DNA from: CAIUVD01 sp044338255
GTDB taxonomy: Bacteria; Planctomycetota; UBA11346
Assembly: GCA_044338255.1 (NCBI GenBank)
Contig: JBIILZ010000077.1
Coordinates: 1 to 18,653 of the forward strand
Length of the DNA: 18,653 nt
Direction: 5' to 3'
Below the pieces are notes generated by a model that was not told the DNA's origin, ran no database searches, and saw only the letters and a program-made list of their open reading frames with translations. A program made the translations under genes and the position numbers. Positions 14,858 through 18,653 of this stretch are shown here, piece after piece; the stretch's first letter is position 1, and each line of letters starts with the position of its first letter.

Positions 14858-16993
14858 ATGCCCGACCTCATCCGCGATCACCATGGCCTGCATCTGGTCA
14901 TCACCATCACCGACGATGGCGAGGTGCTGCTGCGACATCTCGGCACGCAGCCGCCGCGCGAGCCCACAACCGACTACCGCCAACGCCAAAGCCAACGCCA
15001 AAGCCAAAGCCAACGCCTAGTCGAGGTCCATGCGGTCGGCCTCGATCAGCACGACCACCACGGCCAGCGTTACACCGGCACCCGACCCGGCGCATACCTG
15101 CGCCACCATGCCACGCGCGACACCGGCGATGTCCTGGAGATCGAACAACGCTGGCAACAGGTGGCGGTGACCACGCGCTTGCGCTTCGTGCCCGAGCAGC
15201 CGGTGCTGCAGGCGAGCACGACGGTGACCTGCCTCGGCCCCGAGCCCATCGATCTCGATTACGTCTCAAGCTTCTGCTTCACCGGCTTCGAGCGCGGCGG
15301 ACTCACCGCCCACGATGAGCGCTTCGCGCTGCACGTGCCGCACAATACCTGGTGCGGCGAGGCCCAGTGGCAGGCCGCGAGCCTGCCCGCCGTGGGTCTC
15401 TTCGAGGCCGTCAGCAACGGCTTTCCGCACTACACCTATGGCGCCCAGGGGACATGGTCGAGCTGCGGTCATCTGCCGATGGGGGCACTCGAAGATCGCG
15501 AATGCGGCACCACCGTCGCGTGGCAAATCGAGCACCACGGCTCGTGGCTGGTGGAATACGCCTATCACGGCCAACAGCTCGGCATGCGCCTCAGCGGACC
15601 GACCCACAACGAGCACCACTGGTCGAAGAAACTCGCCCCCGGCGCCAGCTTCACCAGCGTGCCGGTGGCGGTGACGGTGGTCGAGGGCGAACTGCAAGAG
15701 GCCCTCTGTGCACTGACCAGCTATCGCCGGGTGCTGCGCAAAAAGCATCGCGACAACCGCGAACTGCCGGTGATCTTCAACGACTACCTGAATTGCCTCT
15801 CTGGCGATCCGACCACCGCCAAGCTCTTGCCGCTGATCGAGGCCGCCGCCGCCGCCGGCTGCGAATATTTCATCGTCGACCGCGGCTGGTATGCAGAAGG
15901 TCCGTGGTGGGATGGCGTCGGCGCATGGCAGCCGGCAGCCGGACGCTTTCCCGGCGGCATCACCGAAGTCCTCAGCTCCATCAAGAAGAGGGGCATGGTC
16001 CCCGGCCTGTGGTTGGAGCTTGAAGTCATGGGCGTCGAGTGCCCCTTGGTCGAGAAGGTTCCGGCGGCGTGGCTCTTCCACCGCCGTGGCCAGCGCGTCA
16101 TCGACCATGGCCGTTATCAGCTCGACTTCCGCCATCCGGGCGTGCTCGCCCACGCCAACGCGGTGATTGATCGCCTGGTGGTGCAATATGGCGTCGGCTA
16201 CCTCAAGATGGACTACAACATCAATGCCGGGGTCGGTACCGAGTTGGATGCCGACAGTGCCGGTGATGGCTTGCTGCAACATCAACGCGCGTACCTGGCC
16301 TGGCTCGACCGGGTCCTCGAACGCCATCCCAAACTGGTGCTTGAGAACTGCGCTAGCGGCGGGCTGCGCCTAGACTACGCGCTGCTCGCGCGCCATCACA
16401 TCCAATCCTTCAGCGACCAGTCCGACTACCGCACGAATGCGCTGATCGCCGCCGCCGCAGCTTCTGCATGCACGCCGGAACAGGCCGCCATCTGGAGCTA
16501 TCCACTGCGTGAAGGCACCCGCGACGAGGTCATCGTCAACATGGTCAACACCCTGCTGCTGCGCGTGCATCTGAGCGGACATCTCGGTGAACTGATCGGC
16601 GAGCGCCGTGCCCTGGTGCATGAAGGCATCGCGATCTACAAGACCATCCGCAAATCCATTCCCCAGAGCCTGCCGCTGTGGCCCTTGGGCCTGCCCACGC
16701 TCGGCGATACCTGGGCCGCCTTCGGATTGAGCGCCGATGACGGCACGACCCTGCTGGCGGTCTGGCGCCTCGGCGACAGTAGCCCGGTCAACGAACTGCC
16801 CTTACCGCATCTCGCCGGATATGCGGTGACGGTGGAGCGTCTCTATCCGAAGCAGGCGGAGGGCGAACATCGCTGGCAGGCACTGGCCGGCTCGCTATCG
16901 GTGCGTCTGCCCGAAAACACCACTGCCCGCCTGTTCCGTCTGACGCCGCTCGACGACGACAACGACAATGAAGAAAATGGAGAAGAGGAATAA
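14858..16993 (+). CDS. GH36-family alpha-galactosidase
   Basis: This 711-residue protein hydrolyses alpha-galactosides if it acts like its family. It has an N-terminal beta-supersandwich (about 1-290), a TIM barrel (YFIVDRGWYAE, KRGMVPGLWLELEVMG, then YLKMDYN with presumed nucleophile Asp452, ENCASGG with Cys498, and FSDQSD with presumed acid/base Asp520), and a C-terminal beta domain ending in an acidic tail (DDDNDNEENGEEE). No signal peptide is seen, so it is probably cytoplasmic. The start at 14858 (MPDLIRDHHG) fits the family. An earlier in-frame ATG at 14735 lies in the 22-bp repeat and would be read through the terminator stem. The N-terminal domain contains a Gln/Ser/Arg run (RQRQSQRQSQSQR) encoded by hexamer repeats. 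The stop is 3 nt before the next gene. Confidence 0.92.
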   Translation: MPDLIRDHHGLHLVITITDDGEVLLRHLGTQPPREPTTDYRQRQSQRQSQSQRLVEVHAVGLDQHDHHGQRYTGTRPGAYLRHHATRDTGDVLEIEQRWQQVAVTTRLRFVPEQPVLQASTTVTCLGPEPIDLDYVSSFCFTGFERGGLTAHDERFALHVPHNTWCGEAQWQAASLPAVGLFEAVSNGFPHYTYGAQGTWSSCGHLPMGALEDRECGTTVAWQIEHHGSWLVEYAYHGQQLGMRLSGPTHNEHHWSKKLAPGASFTSVPVAVTVVEGELQEALCALTSYRRVLRKKHRDNRELPVIFNDYLNCLSGDPTTAKLLPLIEAAAAAGCEYFIVDRGWYAEGPWWDGVGAWQPAAGRFPGGITEVLSSIKKRGMVPGLWLELEVMGVECPLVEKVPAAWLFHRRGQRVIDHGRYQLDFRHPGVLAHANAVIDRLVVQYGVGYLKMDYNINAGVGTELDADSAGDGLLQHQRAYLAWLDRVLERHPKLVLENCASGGLRLDYALLARHHIQSFSDQSDYRTNALIAAAAASACTPEQAAIWSYPLREGTRDEVIVNMVNTLLLRVHLSGHLGELIGERRALVHEGIAIYKTIRKSIPQSLPLWPLGLPTLGDTWAAFGLSADDGTTLLAVWRLGDSSPVNELPLPHLAGYAVTVERLYPKQAEGEHRWQALAGSLSVRLPENTTARLFRLTPLDDDNDNEENGEEE
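14979..15014. repeat. Hexamer tandem repeat (GCCAAM) inside the GH36 gene
   Basis: Six units of GCCAAC or GCCAAA run from 14979 to 15014 in the coding sequence of the N-terminal sandwich domain. They encode alternating Gln with Arg or Ser. The unit is two codons, so expansion or contraction keeps the frame. Confidence 0.92.
16984..16989 (+). promoter_or_regulatory. Shine-Dalgarno site for the small membrane protein
   Basis: AGAGGA, 7 nt before the ATG at 16997, within the last codons of the GH36 gene. The acidic Glu-rich tail of GH36 is what encodes this purine-rich site, which supports the chosen start and a joint transcript. Confidence 0.65.
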
Positions 16994-16996
16994 ACC

Positions 16997-17209
16997 ATGG
17001 CCGCGATTCTCGCCATCCTAGCCGCCGTCATCGGCATGCCGCTCCTCGCCCTCGTTCTCGGCTGGGTGCAAGTGCTCTGGTACCGCCTTCGCAAGACACC
17101 AGAGGAGGACATCCCCTTTTTCCTCGCCCTGGTGTTCCGCGGAATGCTGGTGGTCCTCGCCTTGATCACGGTCGGAGCGATCGCCAGCCATGTGCTGGCG
17201 AAACAGTAA
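16997..17209 (+). CDS. Small two-helix membrane protein
   Basis: A 70-residue protein with two hydrophobic segments: about residues 2-26 (AAILAILAAVIGMPLLALVLGW) and 45-66 (LVFRGMLVVLALITVGAIAS). They are joined by a charged loop (RLRKTPEEDIPFF). It starts 3 nt after the GH36 stop with a good ribosome site, so it is very likely co-transcribed with it. I recognise no family. It could be a membrane accessory peptide. No role in sugar uptake can be shown from sequence. Confidence 0.72.
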   Translation: MAAILAILAAVIGMPLLALVLGWVQVLWYRLRKTPEEDIPFFLALVFRGMLVVLALITVGAIASHVLAKQ

Positions 17210-17280
17210 AGCGATAGAAGGGGTGATGGAAATCTGATCTGTGAGTGATGGATTTGCTGGGTAATGGTTGTTGCTTGGTG

Positions 17281-17392
17281 GTCCCTGACCCCTGGCCCCT
17301 GGCCCCTGGCCCCTGGTCTCTGGTCCCTGGTCCCTGGTCCCTGGCCCCTGGTCCCTGGTCCCTGGTCACTGGCCCCTGGCCCCTGGCCCCTG
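17281..17392. repeat. Heptad tandem array C, sixteen units
   Basis: Sixteen 7-bp units of GTCCCTG/GCCCCTG (variants ACCCCTG, GTCTCTG, GTCACTG) on the plus strand, with a decayed seventeenth to 17399. Orientation on the chromosome matches array B and is opposite to array A. Four CCCC tracts separated by TGG at 17289-17313 form a canonical G-quadruplex motif on the minus strand. Confidence 0.95.
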
Positions 17393-17466
17393 GCCTAGGC
17401 CAGCAACCAGCCCGCAACCGGTGACCAACCATCACCCTGCTTCACCCACCTCAGAGCATGGATAAC

Positions 17467-17487
17467 TTGACCACGCCTATCGGTCAA
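17467..17487. promoter_or_regulatory. Spaced inverted repeat upstream of the barrel gene
   Basis: TTGACC (17467-17472) and GGTCAA (17482-17487) form a perfect 6-bp inverted repeat with a 9-nt gap, 39 nt before the ATG at 17527. It could be an operator or an mRNA hairpin. TTGACC also resembles a -35 box, but no -10 follows at the right distance. Confidence 0.35.
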
Positions 17488-17526
17488 TCAGCGTGCCCTG
17501 ATCACCCCGGCAGTGGAAACCTTACC

Positions 17527-18540
17527 ATGGCAGCTCTTCGTCTTTCGCTCCTCAGCCTGTTAACGGTCTCGGCATATGCCCTTGATCAGCTCGATATCCC
17601 TACCGCTATGCAGTGGTATACGCCCCTGCGCGATCGGCCGGTAGTACGTGTCGGCATGGCCTGGGGTGCCGAGCAATCGGCCGACGTGCGCGAGCAGGAT
17701 ACGAGCCTCTCGCGCCGGGGCGGCTTCGCGCAGGCCACCGGCCGAGCGTGGCGCGGCGACACCAGCGAGATCTGGCTGCGCGCCACCGGCGTCGACCTGC
17801 GCTTGGCGAGCGAAGCGCAACTGCCCGAGACCGGGCGGCTCCCTGAGCGCCTCCAGGATCTACGTATCGGCGGCTTCTGGCGCATGGTGCTGACGGACCA
17901 AACCATCATCGGTCTCGATGCGGACATTTCCTCGCCCAGTGACCGTCCCTTTTCCGGCAGCGATGTCCTAGCCGGCAGCGCCACGGTCTTCAGCCGCATT
18001 CCGACCTCCGGCCGCGACGCCTGGATCCTCGTGCTGCGCTACGATTCCACCAACACTCTGATGCCGGGCGCCCCGCTCCCCAGCATCGGCTATCAATGGC
18101 TGCGTCCGGGACTGATGGCGACCCTCGGTCTGCCATTTGCCAACATCGTCTGGCGGCCGATCGATGACTGGAGCCTGTCGGCCAATTACTTCCCGATCGA
18201 TGCCGGTAACGCCAGCGTGGCCTGGTCGCCGGGAACCAAGGCCGACGCCGTGCCCGGACAGGGCGGCCCGTGGTCGGTCAGCGGAAATCTCTCCGTGAGC
18301 TACGAGAACTGGCTGCTGGCCGAGCGCGCCGACACCGATCAGCGACTGACCTTCCGCACCGTGCGCGCCTTCCTCGCCGGGGAGTGGAGCCTGCTGCCGG
18401 GCGGCCGCGTCCGCTTGGCCGTCGGCCGCATCCTCCTGCGCGAGATCTATGAGGCCGATTCGTGGGGCCACCGCGATGAGAACCGCATCCGGATCGATCC
18501 GTCGTGGTATGCTTCGTTGGGGTTGCGGTTTGGCTTCTAG
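17527..18540 (+). CDS. Putative outer-membrane beta-barrel protein (DUF6268-like)
   Basis: This 337-residue protein has a signal peptide (MAALRLSLLSLLTVSAYA, likely cut before LDQL). It is rich in alternating strands (for example EIWLRATGVDLRLA, WILVLRYDSTNT, SLSANYFPID) and ends YASLGLRFGF. The terminal Phe and alternating aromatic pattern are typical of barrel insertion signals. The middle (LPSIGYQWLRPGLMATLGLPFANIVWRPIDDWSLS) resembles DUF6268 barrel proteins as I recall them, with moderate confidence. The start at 17527 places the signal peptide first. The longer frame from 17458 would bury it. The ribosome site is weak (TGGAAA). Its cargo or role is unknown. Confidence 0.72.
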   Translation: MAALRLSLLSLLTVSAYALDQLDIPTAMQWYTPLRDRPVVRVGMAWGAEQSADVREQDTSLSRRGGFAQATGRAWRGDTSEIWLRATGVDLRLASEAQLPETGRLPERLQDLRIGGFWRMVLTDQTIIGLDADISSPSDRPFSGSDVLAGSATVFSRIPTSGRDAWILVLRYDSTNTLMPGAPLPSIGYQWLRPGLMATLGLPFANIVWRPIDDWSLSANYFPIDAGNASVAWSPGTKADAVPGQGGPWSVSGNLSVSYENWLLAERADTDQRLTFRTVRAFLAGEWSLLPGGRVRLAVGRILLREIYEADSWGHRDENRIRIDPSWYASLGLRFGF

Positions 18541-18543
18541 GAG

Positions 18544-18653
18544 ATGCCACGAGCGAATCAAGACCCCGTGGGCGGGGATCAGTCCGTTGAATCCGGCCCC
18601 CTTGACCCCTGCGCGCGTCAGCCTGTCTTCACTGCGGGCGAAGGGACCATTGG
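18544..18653 (+). CDS. Possible partial ORF at the right edge
   Basis: An ATG one base after the barrel stop codon opens a frame (MPRANQDPVGGDQS) that remains open to the window end, 36 codons. The AGGAG in front abuts the ATG with no spacing, so it cannot serve as an ordinary ribosome site. No family is recognisable in so short a piece. It may be untranslated flank. Confidence 0.25.
   Translation, partial: MPRANQDPVGGDQSVESGPLDPCARQPVFTAGEGTI

Larger units (their letters stand above)
17210..17526. other. Intergenic region before the barrel gene
   Basis: These 317 bp hold a lower-GC stretch (17210-17278) without a clear promoter pair or terminator, heptad array C (17281-17392) and a spaced inverted repeat (17467-17487). 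The frame that includes ATG 17458 is in phase with the barrel gene but lacks a signal-peptide start, so I treat it as untranslated. Confidence 0.6.

Noticed and set aside
14735..14858. Earlier GH36 start at 14735
   Set aside because: It lies in the 22-bp repeat, would be translated through the terminator stem, and adds a Cys/Arg-rich stretch unrelated to GH36.
17458..17526. Earlier start for the barrel protein at 17458
   Set aside because: It would put 23 polar residues before a clear signal peptide.
18563..18577. CCCCG-TGGG-CGGGG hairpin after the barrel gene as terminator
   Set aside because: Stem of 5 bp without a T-tract.

Overview
The window comes from a GC-rich, Gram-negative bacterium. 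It encodes a putative outer-membrane barrel with a signal peptide, a secreted PQQ-type sugar dehydrogenase, and relatives of genes found at type VI secretion (T6SS) effector loci. The HTTM-domain protein, the FHA-RDD fusion, the arginyl-tRNA synthetase with an AFHHIRST signature and the barrel resembling DUF6268 proteins would suit the Planctomycetota/PVC group. That placement rests on recognition only and is tentative. No tRNA, rRNA, insertion sequence or CRISPR array is visible.

Left part (1-2.4 kb, minus strand): a small, apparently decayed effector-delivery operon. A near-consensus promoter holds a perfect 17-bp palindrome in its spacer (2327-2356). It is followed by a 92-codon remnant of a DUF2169 protein, a beta-ketoacyl-synthase-like protein without visible catalytic residues, a 56-codon ORF with three PTLSPxA heptapeptides, and an Imm11/DUF1629-type immunity protein. 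Three of these junctions are very tight (8-nt overlap, 4-nt overlap, 2-nt gap). No toxin gene lies in the slot before the immunity gene.

Middle-left (2.4-9.6 kb, minus strand): six housekeeping or accessory genes in one direction. In transcription order they are an aldo/keto reductase, a DUF167 protein, a PQQ-dependent sugar dehydrogenase, an FHA-RDD membrane protein, argS and an alpha/beta hydrolase. Between the first two lies a 17-bp tandem array in which every unit carries a start codon overlapping a stop codon. It forms a chain of five 6-codon ORFs linking the end of one gene to the start of the next. I regard this as the most unusual object in the window.

Right part (9.9-18.5 kb, plus strand): an HTTM membrane protein, carB (large subunit of carbamoyl-phosphate synthase, without carA beside it), a GH36 alpha-galactosidase, a two-helix membrane peptide, a putative beta-barrel protein, and possibly the start of another ORF at the right edge. 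Hairpins with T-tracts lie in front of both carB and the GH36 gene.

Short tandem repeats occur throughout. A heptad family (GRCCAGN) appears as three separate arrays at 2704-2850, 9706-9768 and 17281-17392. Unrelated arrays of 6-, 12-, 17-, 21- and 22-bp units mark other gene junctions or lie inside genes. Arrays inside known genes have unit lengths divisible by three, whereas the 7-, 17- and 22-bp arrays lie between genes.
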